DNA of 64,000 nucleotides from Sporothrix humicola (Eukaryota > Ascomycota > Sordariomycetes > Ophiostomatales > Ophiostomataceae): contig WNYE01000041.1 in NCBI GenBank assembly GCA_021396245.1, forward strand, positions 1-64,000. The letters are read 5' to 3'. The notes under the pieces are model-generated. The model saw only the letters and a program-made list of their open reading frames with translations. It was not told where the DNA came from and did not search any database. The position numbers were made by a program, and so were the translations under genes. Positions 24,029 to 36,488 of this stretch are shown here, in pieces. How positions within the stretch are numbered: the stretch's first letter is position 1; every line of letters starts with the position of its first letter.

Positions 24029-27000
24029 TATAATGTGTGATGTTCTGGGTAGGTTCCGGTATGAAGAGTTGGGTGGAAAGGCGGGCGAATATGTGTTTTA
24101 TTGATCGTGAGGTTGAGAACTGTTGCTGCGCGGTGGAGGAGGCTATCACATAAAAACGAGGAGACTGATGACTAAAATGGAAGGCTGCAGAACGCCACAG
24201 ACTACGCCACACTCGCCATCCACTAGGTCAGGCGTGACATATCACGTGAACCGACTGGCTCAGCAGAATAGTACTTTTACTCTGTACCTGCATTAATTGT
24301 ACAGGCTCGACGGGCTGTCAACAAACACAAGGTTAGAGCTAATTTTCTCATTAACTTCAACTCTCTCTATCGTCGACATTAATGTCTGCGCATTTCGATT
24401 ATGTCGACAAAACTCAATCTTTTGAGCATCATGTTGGTCTTCAAAAATAGCGACTATGCCAGGGCTTCACACCCAATCAGGCCCCCTGTCGATAATGCAT
24501 CTTACAGTGGTGCTTTCTTGAAAATACCCCTGTTCAAATGACGTCTGTTTTCAATACAACTCTGCACACCCCATATCAAAATTCAAGCTGTGAATGCATG
24601 TGCATCTCAGCTTCGGATCATTACTTCAGTTTGCAATTGGCAATATGGAGACGCTTGCGTGTCGTCTTGACGTACAAACTACTATTGGTGAACGGCACAT
24701 TGAGAAAAGCAGCATCACCGACGCAATAGCGATATTCGGGCTACGGCCGCAGTAGTGTGCATGTGAAAAGCAATGCATACTGCAGTGACAGAATTACAGC
24801 TCGTTGCAGACAGCTGGCAGACTTTTGTTGTCTATCACCTTGATTTTCTCCCTCATACCGTGGCAATTGAGACAATAAGGAAGACAATATACAAGAAGTA
24901 GGCGCACAAAAAGACCGAAAGTAAGATTGGTACTTGCTGGCCAAGTTGCTGATTTACTGCCTCTTGCCCCTCTCTTGATCCTCTTTTGGAGAAAAAATAG
25001 ACCGTCAGCTTCGCCCTGGCTTCGTCCCGAGCCAAATATTTTAGGCACTGAGACGGCGGTTTTGTCTTGATCCTCCGGGGCGGCGATCTGAATGAGAGGG
25101 GTTGGAGATCGCTATCTTTGCCGAAGTGGCGTGCAGTTTTCCGATAAATTCGGGGAAGACATATCTGGGCTTGTCTCAAGAAAAATCAGTACTGTTTACG
25201 GAGGTACTTGTGTACAGATATGTATACATACATACATAAGTATGGTCATTATCCTCACCGTCCGGGTCCGTCGCCGACGCCGTCAATAACGTATTGGCCT
25301 GGTCCCTGCTGGCTTTTGTTGGCGGACAAGAATGAATATTTCGTTCATCGTTGTGCGTGAGATTCCAATCTGTCCCAACCTCCTCAACTCCGCTTTATTT
25401 CGACAAGGGCCTGTTGTTCATTATTTTTCTTTTTCTGTCTACTTTTTTTTCAGCTCATGCGGGTACCGTCACCTCAGAGGGGCACAATCCATGGCTGCGG
25501 AACTGGCCCACCAATCCGGGTGCTGTAAGATCAGAGATGTACGAGGAATACGGCCAGATCTGGTGGGATAAGCAGTGCAGTTTTGCTTTTTGTGAGCTGG
25601 GGAGCAATCGGCCTCAAGAGATGGAGATCTTGAGTGTTGGGTGTTAAAAGAGGGAGAAAATCAAATAAACAACTACAGTCTACACATATCAAGGACTTGC
25701 GATACTTCACTGTATTGCATGCTACATCCATTCATAATCTTGGAGATAGCGCATTCCATCGTCTCCATGAGCTCCATCTGTCTGTGTGACGCGCAACCCG
25801 TGCATATTGCATGTGCGCCAAGCTAGTCGAGGAAGGGGAGGAGGAAAGTGTGCAAAAGTACTGAGTCCGGGCCTACTTGTACTACTTGTACTTTTAGTTG
25901 CATCCCATATCGTTGCAAACATGCCCCAATCATTTGAATTCCCCAACCTCCCCTCAGTCCATCCGCATAGCCGGTGTCGAGACAATTTGGCGTGGCATCC
26001 TTGATAGCAGTCCATTGTCGAGACAAGCTTCAAAACTTTTGCAATTTGTGAACCCGTGCCTCCATCCAACCATTCTCATTCCGACTCTTTTGTCCGACCC
26101 CATGGGGGATTTTGTGCTACTTATACATGGAACGCCAATGCCCACGATCGGGTTCCAGCCTGGACATCACATTGTTTGGTCGATGATGGCCGCGATTGGT
26201 TCGGCCAGGTGTGGTATCGCAAAAAATACGACGTTCGATCTGGATGCGACGATGATGTTTTGCTCAAGAGGCAGCACTGACACTCGAACTGCCCTCTTTT
26301 CGCTGTCAGATTCTTCATCCTCGGCCCTGCGAAGCTAAATCGTCACTATGTTATCATGCGATATGGGCGACTCCGCATTTGCTTCCCAATTCAACAGACC
26401 CCTGTTGCTTGCAATGAGTGAAAAATTCTCATCTCGTCAACTTTTGCTGTGCCTTTTCCTGCTTCTGCCCTCGCCGTGTTCCCTCTTTCCTCTCTTTCAG
26501 CTGGACTCGCCCACCCCCAATCCCTGCCACCCCTGCAAAAAGGTGCAAAAGGTGCAAGAGCATCAACCAGCCACAGCCAGACAGGGTTCGTGCCCAGCTG
26601 CTAATACCGCACGACAATCAAGCTAACTCACTGGTTTGGCCCGGCCTGGGTTCCCACAGTCCACAATGAGCACTAAATTGCTGCTCCTGTCGCCGGGCTG
26701 GATGGCCCGATCGTGCCTGCCCTGGGATCGCCCGTCCTCTTGCGGCCTATCCAGGCAGTGGGAGGCAGCGTCGCTTCGTGTGGAAAGAGCGTTCGTGTGG
26801 CCAGCCGAGCAAGCCTGTCAGCCGTGCGAGAATAGAAAACTTGAATTTGTTCTCTTGTATTCGTTCTTGGTCTGACATAAAATGGAGGAAAAGCGATATT
26901 GCAACCCTGTTCCACCGCGCTAGCTTTTTTTCAGAAGGCAATGAATGGTGGCCTCTGCAGGTTGGTTTGCTTTTTGCACGCAATATTTGCCCATTATTCG

Positions 27001-28711
27001 CGCTGTGGTGTATTCTTCTATTTTGCCCGCGTTTTCGCAATATTTCGTACTATCTATTGCCTCTTGTTGCGCAAAATGGTCTGCGACTCGTGCATCGTAG
27101 CTTCCGCAACTGGCTCGAGGGTCGCCCGTCCTAAAATCTTCCAAAAACATTCCCATCGTTCCGTCGCGGCTTCCCCATTGGTCGCGCTGGCGTGTCGCGA
27201 GAAGAGAGCTCTGGCCGCACCCCCATCAATCATCCCTTCCTTCTTTCGGTGGACCCGCACCTTCTGCCAGTGGGTTCGTCTCGGTTATTTCCCTTTCCAC
27301 CAGCTCTGACGTACGTCGCACTCTCCCCAACCTTTGCTCGTTCCTGGAAGCAGCGAGGCAGGTGATTCCTTGTCTCCAGCTGCAGGCCACAATGCACCAT
27401 TTTGTGCTGTCCATACGGAGTACTCGAATAAATCAATTGCTTTTTGTGTGCATGTGTCCGACGTATGGGTTTTTTGTCTGCTTTCCTGTCGTAGTCTGTT
27501 CCTTGTTCGGCGGCTGCTGGGCTGCCTCATGCCCAGACATATCTTTTTGTGCGTAGTCTTGGGTTGTCTCGCATTCTTACTCACACGTCTCCTTCCTTGT
27601 TTCGATATTTTGCCAATTGCACCTGCCACGCCGTCACTCCTTCGATCTTTCCTTAATTCCTTATTCCGCGTCGCGGCTTGCTCTTTTTGTTTTCACTTCC
27701 CCATTGCATCCGCCATCCTCACTCATCTTGTCCATTTTCTTTCCTCATCTCTTTTCTTCTTCTCCCTCTCCCCAAGAGCTCGCAGCCCGGCGAGGCCCCA
27801 TCCCACCACGCACCGTCGACGACTTAGTAGGCCCACCCACATCTGCGATCAGCCCCTAGGCCTTCATCTTTAGCAACCATCTCCAGCTAGCTCGACTTGC
27901 GCTACGTTGGGACTAAATCCAATTCCATTTCCCGCCCCGCCTCTTCTGTGTTCACCTGTGTTGCCTCGTCTGCCTCTCTCCCAAATCACTCCATTACTGT
28001 ATTCGTACTCCTTGCGGCTTGTGTCCTGTCGTTCTTTTCTCCTCTTGGCGCCGCGTTGCTCTCTGTCTTATCTACTGAGCCCTGCCCTGTCTCGCCCGAG
28101 CTGCCTTTTCTTGGTCTTCTTTTCCTTTTCCTCTCTTCTTCTTCTCCCTTCTGATTTTCCTTCCTTCTCTTGACCTTTCTTCCCGATTCTTTTCCTTGCA
28201 TTTCCTTTCCTTTTTTTCTAGTTTCTCCCTTGTTGTCTTTAACCATCTGGCCTCCCTTCCCGCCAGCTGTGCCTTACCCGCCGTGTTCTGTTTTCGGTCG
28301 GACCCCCCTGCCTCTTTGCCAAGACCTTTTCTAGCGATCCGTCCACGGCATAGCTCCCTTGGCCTTGGAAGCTTCGGTTTCTCTTTCCACATTTTTATTT
28401 TATTTTTATCTTCTACAACTTTCTCGAGAGTGACGGCCCAGAGCTTCATCGAGTTGTCTTCTTACTTCTCGAAGTTCAATACCAGCAAAAAGAGCAAAAC
28501 CTCAGCCGTCTCTCACTACTGCTCCACTCCCGCTGCTACCACGGCTTCGTCACAGCTCAGGCAACCGGCCCAACCTATTAAAGAAGCTCGAGCGTGGCTT
28601 CATCCTTTGCGCCTGCGAACGACACAGCTATCGTCCGCCAAAACCGACGACATTACACACGACAACACAGCTCTCCCCGTTTAGAGCACCGCCAACGCGG
28701 CAACCGCCAAC
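24029..28711. other. 4.7 kb gap between divergent genes
   Basis: Holds the promoters of the U2AF small subunit gene (-) and the tricalbin gene (+). No convincing gene. At 25420-25452 a long T/C tract ends in CAG directly before an open stretch that runs to 25647, so an unrecognised small spliced gene cannot be excluded. A TACGGAGTA element lies at 27414-27422. From about 27600 to 28450 the + strand is strongly C/T-rich, fitting a long leader. Confidence 0.6.
27600..28450 (+). promoter_or_regulatory. Extended pyrimidine-rich leader of the tricalbin gene
   Basis: Over about 850 bases the + strand is dominated by C and T (TTTCC, CTTCTT and similar words) and then becomes mixed and A-rich before the ATG at 28712. 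It resembles the leaders before btgE and the 14-3-3 gene but is longer. The transcription start cannot be placed from sequence. Confidence 0.4.
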
Positions 28712-31700
28712 ATGGCGACCACTGATCGCAGCGCATCGGAGCTTAAGCAGCAAGGTGCGATTGAGGCTGCCAACGATCCGAACAGCGCCGTTACCTCTAC
28801 AGATGCTCAGGCCAAAATGGTCCAGGAGAGCAAGAAGGCTGGCGTGCCTGCTTTCACCTTCAACCCCGACGCGAGCCCAGAAGAGAAGAAGGCGCAGGTC
28901 CGGGCTGTACGTGTTTCCCCATTGCCCAGTTATCTTCACACAGTTTCGTTGTGAAGTCCTTCTAACATTGTGTCTACTAGGCCATACCCGACAACTTCCA
29001 CAACCCCAAGCGTGTCAAGGGAATTGCAGTCGCAACCGATCTAGATGACGGCAGCGCCCCTACCTATGACCTCCCTTCCCCAACAAAGGCCGGCGCGATT
29101 GCAATTCCAAAGACAGAAGATGGAAAGCCCGTGACTGACGGTGCCACCGATGGCGAAGGAACCGGAATGGGCCCAGACACGACTGGATGGGCGCCTCGCT
29201 TCGGCTGGCCCATGGAGTCTATCCGCGAAGGCACCAGCATGCTTGACCACGCAACGTGGCTGGAGGGCTACCTGCCCGACAAGCTGTACGGCGACTGGTA
29301 CCATAATGCTGGTATCATCATCTTTGCCTCTCTGACCTCCTGGTTTGTTGCGGTCCTTGGTGGTGGTCTTGGCTGGGTCTTCATTATCATTGCTACATGC
29401 GGCACCTACTACCGCACATCGATCCGCCGTGTGCGCCGCAACTTCCGTGACGATCTCAACCGTGAGCTGACCTTGAAGCGCCTGGAGACCGATTCCGAGT
29501 CGCTCGAGTGGATGAACTCGTTCCTGCTCAAATTCTGGCCCATCTACCAGCCCGTTCTGGCACAGACCATCATCAACTCCGTCGATCAGGTTCTGAGCGG
29601 TGCCACCCCCGCGTTTTTGGACAGCCTCAAGCTTAGCACTTTCACGCTCGGCTCCAAGCCTCCCCGCATGGAGCACGTCAAGACCTATCCCAAGGCCGAG
29701 GACGATATTGTCATGATGGACTGGAAATTCAGCTTCGCCCCCAACGACATTGCCGACCTGACCACCCTGCAGGTTAAGAACAAGATCAACCCCAAGGTTG
29801 TGCTCGAGATTCGTGTCGGCAAGGCCATGATCAGCAAGGGCCTGGACGTTATTGTCGAAGACATGGCCTTCTCTGGTCTCATGCGCCTCAAGATCAAGCT
29901 GCAGATTCCGTTCCCCCACGTTGAGAAGATTGAAATGTGCTTCCTCGAGAAGCCGACCATCGACTACGTCTGCAAGCCCCTTGGTGGTGAGACTTTCGGT
30001 TTCGATATCAACTTCATTCCCGGTCTTGAATCGTTTATTCTCGAGCAGATCCACGGTAACCTGGCTCCCATGATGTACGCTCCCAACGTCTTCCCCATCG
30101 AAGTCGCCAAGATGCTGTTCGGCTCTCCCGTCGACCAGGCCATTGGTATCGTCGCTGTCACGCTTCACGGTGCCCAGGGCCTCAAGAACCCTGACAAGTT
30201 CGCTGGCTCCATCGACCCCTACACCGTTATCACTCTCAACCGCCGCTCGCCCCTGGCCCAGACTAAGATCATCCGCGATACGAACACCCCTCGCTGGAAC
30301 GAAACGCATTACATCATTGTCACCTCTTTCAACGACTCTCTGGATCTCATTGTTTACGACTTCAACGACTTCCGCAAGGATAAGGAGCTCGGTGTCGCGT
30401 CTTTCTCCCTCGAAAATGTCGAGGAAGTCAACGAGGCTGAGAACGAGACTCTAGAGGTCGTCTCTGATGGTAAGGCTCACGGTCAAGTTTCGTGCGACAT
30501 CCGCTTCTTCCCCGTCCTGGCCGACAAGAAGCTGCCTGATGGCACTATGGAGCCTGCCCCACCTTCAAACACTGGTATTCTGCGCTTCACGGTCGAGCAG
30601 GCCAAGGATCTAGATGGCACTAAGAGTCTTGTCGGCATGCTGAACCCCTACTCTATCCTCCTGCTCAACGGCAAGGAAATTCACACCACCAAGAAGCTCA
30701 AGCGTACGAACAACCCCATCTGGGACAACGGCTCCAAGGAAATCCTCATTACGGACCGCGCCAAGGCCAAGCTTGGTGTTGTTATCAAGGACGAGCGCGA
30801 TATCGCGGGCGATCAGATCATCGGTAACTACCAGATCAAGCTCGACGATATGCTCGAGTTCATGGAGAAGGGACAGGATTGGTACAACCTTGCTGGTGCA
30901 AAGACCGGCCGCGTCAAGATGCAGGCCCAGTGGAAACCCGTCGCTCTGTCTGGCATCATCGCCGGAACTGGCGGTTACCAGAAGCCTATTGGTGTCATGC
31001 GCCTCCACTTTATCAAGGCTGCTGGTCTCCGCAACTTTGAGACCGTTGGCAAGTCCGATCCTTACGCCCGTGTCCTGCTCTCTGGTATTGAGAAGGCCCG
31101 CACTGTCACCTTCAAGAACAACCTCAACCCCGAGTGGGACGAGGTCCTCTATGTCCCCGTCCACAGCACCCGTGAGCGCCTTCAGCTCGAGGTCATGGAT
31201 GCCGAGACCATGGGCCGCGATCGCAGTCTTGGTCTTCTCGAGATTTTCGCCGGCGACTTCATTACCCAGGATAATGACGGTGCCTACCTGGTCAACGACA
31301 GGAAGTCTCTGCGCGAGGAGGGTCTCAAGCTTCATGGCAAGGGCATGGCCAAGGGTGTTCTGTCCTACACTGTTTCGTTCTTCCCCTGCTTGAATGTCGC
31401 CGACCCAGAGGAGGAGGAGCGCGAGAAGGAGAAGGAGGCGGCCAAGGCGCAGAACGGCACGGCAGCGTCCACCAACGGCTCTGTTCCCAACTCGCCTACC
31501 ACCGCAACTGCCCCCACATCGCCTACCACATCCAAGGCTCCGGGCAGCCCGACTGTCGCAGCCGCTGCTGTTCCGGGAAGCCCGACGACGTCCCAGCCCG
31601 AGAGCGATGTGATGTCAATGAAGACAAACGAGCCCACGGGCCCTCCCAAGATCCACCTGACCCCCGAAGAGCTTCTCAAGTACGAGTCTGGTCTCGTTAT

Positions 31701-33398
31701 CTTCAAGCTCATGGAGGCCGAGATGCCCCGCCCAGATACCCAGCTCGAGATATTTGTCGACGACATGGCCTTCCCCTCTTACGTCTCGTCCAGTGCCCGC
31801 TCCCGGTCCTTTACCTTTGACGAGATGGGTGACTGTTTCATTCGCGAGCTTGATTTCTCGCGCCTCACGCTCAAGATCCGCGATCGTGACGACAGCAAGA
31901 AGGATGATGAGAAGGACCGCACTCTGGGCCGTCTGTCTGGTAACACCCTCGACACCCTGAAGCAGTGCCTGGTAAGTGAACCCTTGTCCTTATTTTTAAA
32001 GGGATCGATGTCTCGGTCAAATTCCATTTACTAACACGCACTTAGAACAACCCCACAACCCTGAAGCTCAAGGACGAGGAGGGCAGAATCAGCTCTGTCA
32101 AAGTCAGCCTCAAGTACATCCCTGTGCAGATGGAGCTTGACCCCAAAGAGAGTATCAACAACATGGGCAACCTTCGCGTTGATGTTCTCGACGCCGAAAA
32201 CCTTCCCGCCGCTGACTCGAACGGCAAGAGTGACCCGTACTGCAAGTTCGACCTCAACGGTACTGAGGTGTTCAAGTCCAAAGTCCAAAAGAAAACGCTC
32301 AACCCGGTGTGGAACGAGTTCTTCGAGATCCCTGTTCCGTCCAGAATTGGCGCCGCATTCAACCTCAAGGTGTACGACTACGACTTTGCCGATAAGCCCG
32401 ATTTCCTCGGAGGCTCTCCCATTACGCTTGATCAGCTTGAGCCGTTCAAGGCAAGCGAGGTTCGCTTGCCACTTGACGGCAAGTCCGGCACTGTTCGCCT
32501 TCGTCTCCTGTTCCGCCCCGACTACGTTACCCGCCAAAGACAAGGCACCTCGACGTTCGCCGCCCCGACAAGAATCGTTACTGGCGTGGCCGGCGCTCCC
32601 ATCAAGGGTGGTGCCGCTGTTGTCGGCGTGGTGGGCCACGGTGTTGGCAAGGGTGCCTCGTTCCTGCGTCGCGGTTTCCGTGGTGGCAAGAAGGATGAGG
32701 AGGTTGTTGCCACGTCTTCCGGCGCTGCTGACCTCGCTGCTGCACCCGGAGTAGCCATCACGACGAACGGCGACTCTGCAGTCCCCAACGTCATGGTCAA
32801 GCGTGCTTCAGGTCTGACTGACTCGCAGCCTCCGAGCCAGAACGGCGAGCCGGCCGTTGACGGGCCTCCTGGCCCGGCCCTCGGCGCGACGAGAAGCCTG
32901 GGCCACAACCGCACAGCAAGTGGTGCCGCATCCATCTATAGTGTAGTACCCGGCTCCCCAGGTGCTGGCTCGGCCGTCTTTACTATCGTCTCTGCGGCGG
33001 GCTACCAGACGTCTTCGGATATTTATGTTGTTCTCAACCAGATTGGCTCCAAGTCCAAGACGATTGGTAAGACCAAGCACCACAAGGCCGACTCGGCCAA
33101 GTTTGACGAGTCGTTCAAGTCTACGTGCACGGCCGACACGCAGTTCCAGCTCCAGGTCCGCGAGCAGCACCGCTTCGGCAGCGACGATGTCCTGGGCGAG
33201 GCTCTGTACGTTGTGGACGAGTCCGGCACCAACGCCGAGAAGGAAGTCAAGGTCGGCGACGGCTCTGTTGTCATCAAGAGCAGCTTCACGCCTCACGAGT
33301 CCAACGGCAGCACCGACAGCCCCAAGTCGTTCCGCCGCAGCTTCCTTAGTAAGCGTGAGGCTCGTCCTTCTGCCAGCCGCGAGGGCACACCATCATAA
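28712..33398 (+). CDS. Tricalbin-like ER-plasma membrane tether with SMP and C2 domains
   Basis: Extended-synaptotagmin/tricalbin family: ER-anchored protein that tethers ER to plasma membrane and moves lipids through its SMP domain. Exons 28712-28906, 28981-31971 and 32046-33398 give 1512 residues. A hydrophobic hairpin at about 175-213 anchors it. The SMP domain spans about 239-445 (starting ESLEWMNSFLLKFWP). C2-like units start near residues 449, 596, 735, 969 and 1102, with a weaker sixth near 1369. The units with SIDPY, KSDPY and KSDPY (first, third and fifth) keep the first calcium-binding Asp loop. The second has MLNPY, so it probably binds no calcium. A Pro/Thr/Ser/Ala linker with repeated SPTT units separates the third and fourth. 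Yeast Tcb1-3 are the counterparts; which one is unclear. The ATG is in a CAACATGG context. Confidence 0.94.
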
Positions 33399-34297
33399 TC
33401 TCGTTCTATCATGGAGTGGGATGTCATAAATTGGACTTGCATTTGGGAAAGAGGGAAATGGTAGGAAAATGGACCAAAAAAATTGCTTTTTCTTTTTCGG
33501 TTTCTCTCTCTGTTTATTTGTTGGTTTTGTCAAGATATCTTGTTGTATTTTTTGTTTTATTTTTTGCTATTTATCATGACGATTTTCAATGTTTCCTTTT
33601 ATCAGTTGACCTTTCTGGTTTATATTTTTACAGTTTTACACGCTTCGCTGCTTTAATACAAAATCCATTGTTTGATAATTGATGTGCCTGTCGGTAGTCG
33701 TCCATGTTGTCTCTGTTCACTCGTGTGACCTTTGTATGTCTGTCCTCCATTCTATAGAGAGCGAAAATTTAAATAATCTCATGAGTTATGAAGTGTATGT
33801 TTAAGTTTTAAACTTTTTTCTTGGAAAACCCCCATTTGTAATTTTCTATAGTAAAAATCATCCTTTTTTCGTTTGAAAGAAGAAGAATACAACGCAAAAA
33901 TTATCTTGTGTTTCAATGGATATCAAAAACAGCTGTGGTCGCGAATGAAGTTGATTACTGCCCAGAAAAGATAGCATTTGAAATCTATTTATCCCAGAAA
34001 TAATACCAAAAAAGTCCCAATTCTCATTAGCTTGACTCCGTGATAATGAGGGAACCCATAGAAAAGACATCGAGTAGTGAGCGTTGGGAGATACATATTG
34101 TAGATTGAGGTCCAAGGGTAACAAAGGGGGGTATGACGCTGGTTGATTTGACAAAAAGGCTGTTCAAGACAAAAGAACAAGTAAAAAAGACAGGTGTAAT
34201 CAACGCTGGCAAGCCCATGCAAATCCAAAAGGCAGAGTAAAAGCCAAGAGAGAAAAAGAAGAAAAAAAGAAAAACAAAAGCCGCCGCCATAAGCATA
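33399..34297. other. A/T-rich intergenic between convergent genes
   Basis: Shared 3' flank of the tricalbin (+) and FYVE-RING (-) genes. It is markedly A/T-rich with poly-T and poly-A runs (33480-33900), unlike the surrounding sequence. No gene is recognised. Confidence 0.75.
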
Positions 34298-36488
34298 TTA
34301 GTAACCAAAACTGTCGTGTTGGTGCACAGGGCAGCGTCCGGGATGGCCCTTAAACCATGCGCGGATACAATGCTCGTGGAAACGACAGAAACACTCGAGA
34401 CGCGCCATGCGCACGCCCACCTCCAGCTCCTCGAGACAAATCGTACATTCCGCGTCGTCGACGCAGTCCTTCTCCGTTGCGGTATAGGGGAACACGCCTG
34501 TCCGCCGTGGCGGAGGCGGTGCCGCCGTCGAGGAAGACGCTTCGGCGGCGCTTGTTGGTAGCGAGGTTGAGGTGTTTGACGGATCGGCAGCGCCGGAAGC
34601 CGGAGACGAGCCTGCAGCGTTGCGTGTGCTGGGACTGCCGCCCATGTAGCGGCTGTGGGTTTCGAGACATTCGGTGATGTGGGCTTCACGCAAAGTCTCA
34701 AAATTAGGCAGCGAACGCTTGGGCAGCTCGCGGTGGCAGATGGGGCACTCGTCTTCTTCAGCGATCTGCGGCTGCGGGGGCCGTGATCTATGGCTATGGC
34801 TATGGCTGTGGCCGTGGCGTTGCTGTGCCTGGTGCTGCTGTTGAAGTTGCTGCTGCTGATTGTGGTGCAGTTGCAGCTGCAGCTGGAGCTGTTGTTCCTG
34901 GGCGGAAGCCATGACGGCGGGCATCGGCGGCAGGCTTAAACGGTTGTGGCGGTAACGATTTTGAGATGAAGATGAAGAAGACGGGGCGGCAGCAGTGGCT
35001 GCGGAGGCCATGGACGAAACGGCAGCAGAAGTACCAGAAGGGCGGGCTGTGGCGTAAGACGACAGATTGGGGGAATCCTCGACGAAGCGAGAGGATAGTG
35101 ACGACGGTGCTTGTCCTGATTGAGTGAAGTGGTAGGTTCCACCACCAGCGGCTGCAGCCGATTGAATGGTACTGCTGTTTGCGCTGCTAAACGACCGCGA
35201 ATGATACCGATTTGACGAGCCAGCACCCGACAAGGCAGAGGCAAGGGCTGGAGGCGCGGTGTTGGGGTCTGGCACGCACGGATTGCAAAGACGGACACGC
35301 TCGCCGCCTCCAAGGAACGTCATATCACTGCTTGGGTCGGTCGACGAGCCTGCAGTTTGCATCTGATAGGGCTGTGACCCCGGAGGCAAAACAATATATT
35401 GATAGGGAATAGTAATGCGGTGGGGGGAGCAGCTGTTGCAAACGACCCTGCCGCATTTTCTGAAGACGGTTGTTAGTTTTGGCAAAAAAACATAAAAAAA
35501 AACATAAAAAAAAACACAAATGGTAAATAAATAGATAATGCCTGATATGTGAAACGTACCTGCAGTGGTGTTTCCTGACAAAGATGCTGAACTGCTGATG
35601 GCAGATGGGGCAGTAAGTGACCTCACTGTCAGGCTGCCACCGAGGAGGCAGAGGGTAATCCTGGCGACGCTGCCGTGGTTCCTGAGGTTGGGGCCGAGGG
35701 ACAGGTGGCGCAGGCGGTAAGGGCGGTTCAGGAATCGCCTCAAAAGCAGACGAGGTGCGGCGTGCATTTGTGCCGGAACCGGCTGCACTTGGACGACGCT
35801 GTTGAGACCGTGTCCCACGAGAGCTGTTCGCACCGACAGTGAACTCGGCGGGATAAGGTGGAAGCGGGGCTGGAGGCGGCGCTGGAGGCCGTCTTGGCGA
35901 CGAGGAACGCTGCCACTCGGCAGGGATCGGGGGAAGAGGCGGTGAAGCAGGTCTATAATGAGGCCGAGCCGGCTGACTTGTGGTGGAGCCCTGAGACGTA
36001 GGCTGCTCGGAGCTCGTTGTTGTTTCGATTGTAGTCGTTGTGGAGGCAGTCGTGGCGGCTGTCGGCTCTTCGGACGGGGTAGGCTGAGCTGGAGGAGCTG
36101 AAGGAGTAGGGGCGGCAGGAGCTGGAGGAGACGGAGCAGTAGGAGCAGCTGGAGGCGTGGGAGGTGCTGGAGCAGCCGGGGCGGCAGGCGGAGAAGGAGG
36201 AGTGGGAGCCGGAGGAGGAGAAGGTGGGGCTGGCGGTGAAGCAACGTCTATCGTCGATGAGGATGATTCTGTGGCTTCCGCTTCTGCTTCTGCTTCTGCG
36301 GGGGCATCATTGATAGACAGATCAGAGACACTAGCCTCCATCTCTGGGGCAGACGACGTATTATTAGGCACGCTGCCCGCTGATTCTCCTGTTGAGGGTT
36401 GACCTTGGTTGTCGTGACCGGTTATCGTTGGGGTTGTGGCCGGGATCGAGTCCGCCGTCCCATCGCTCTCACCGTGATGGGACGCCAT
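34298..36488 (-). CDS. PIB1: Pib1-like FYVE-RING E3 ubiquitin ligase
   Basis: Endosomal/vacuolar RING ubiquitin ligase that should bind PI3P through its FYVE finger, like yeast Pib1. Exons 36488-35560 and 35459-34298 give 696 residues. Residues 1-280 are disordered, with a long Pro/Ala/Thr low-complexity stretch. The FYVE finger begins at W284 (WQPDSEVTYCPIC); the signature RKHHCRKCG is split by the 100-nt intron at R310. Removal of the intron restores it exactly, and the other FYVE cysteines follow (VVCNSC, LCNPC). The middle is Ser/Ala- and Gln/His-rich. C548, C551, H570 and C574 form a C2HC finger of UBZ4-like spacing. The C-terminal RING (about 648-696) reads CTICLEELEVGVRMARLECFC and ends DSFGY. 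It is more than twice as long as yeast Pib1 (286 residues). The ATG is the only in-frame Met upstream of the domain region. Confidence 0.92.

Noticed and set aside
29041..30309. Antisense frame of 422 codons opposite tricalbin
   Set aside because: Complement of a strongly conserved SMP-domain coding sequence; composition reflects codon bias only.
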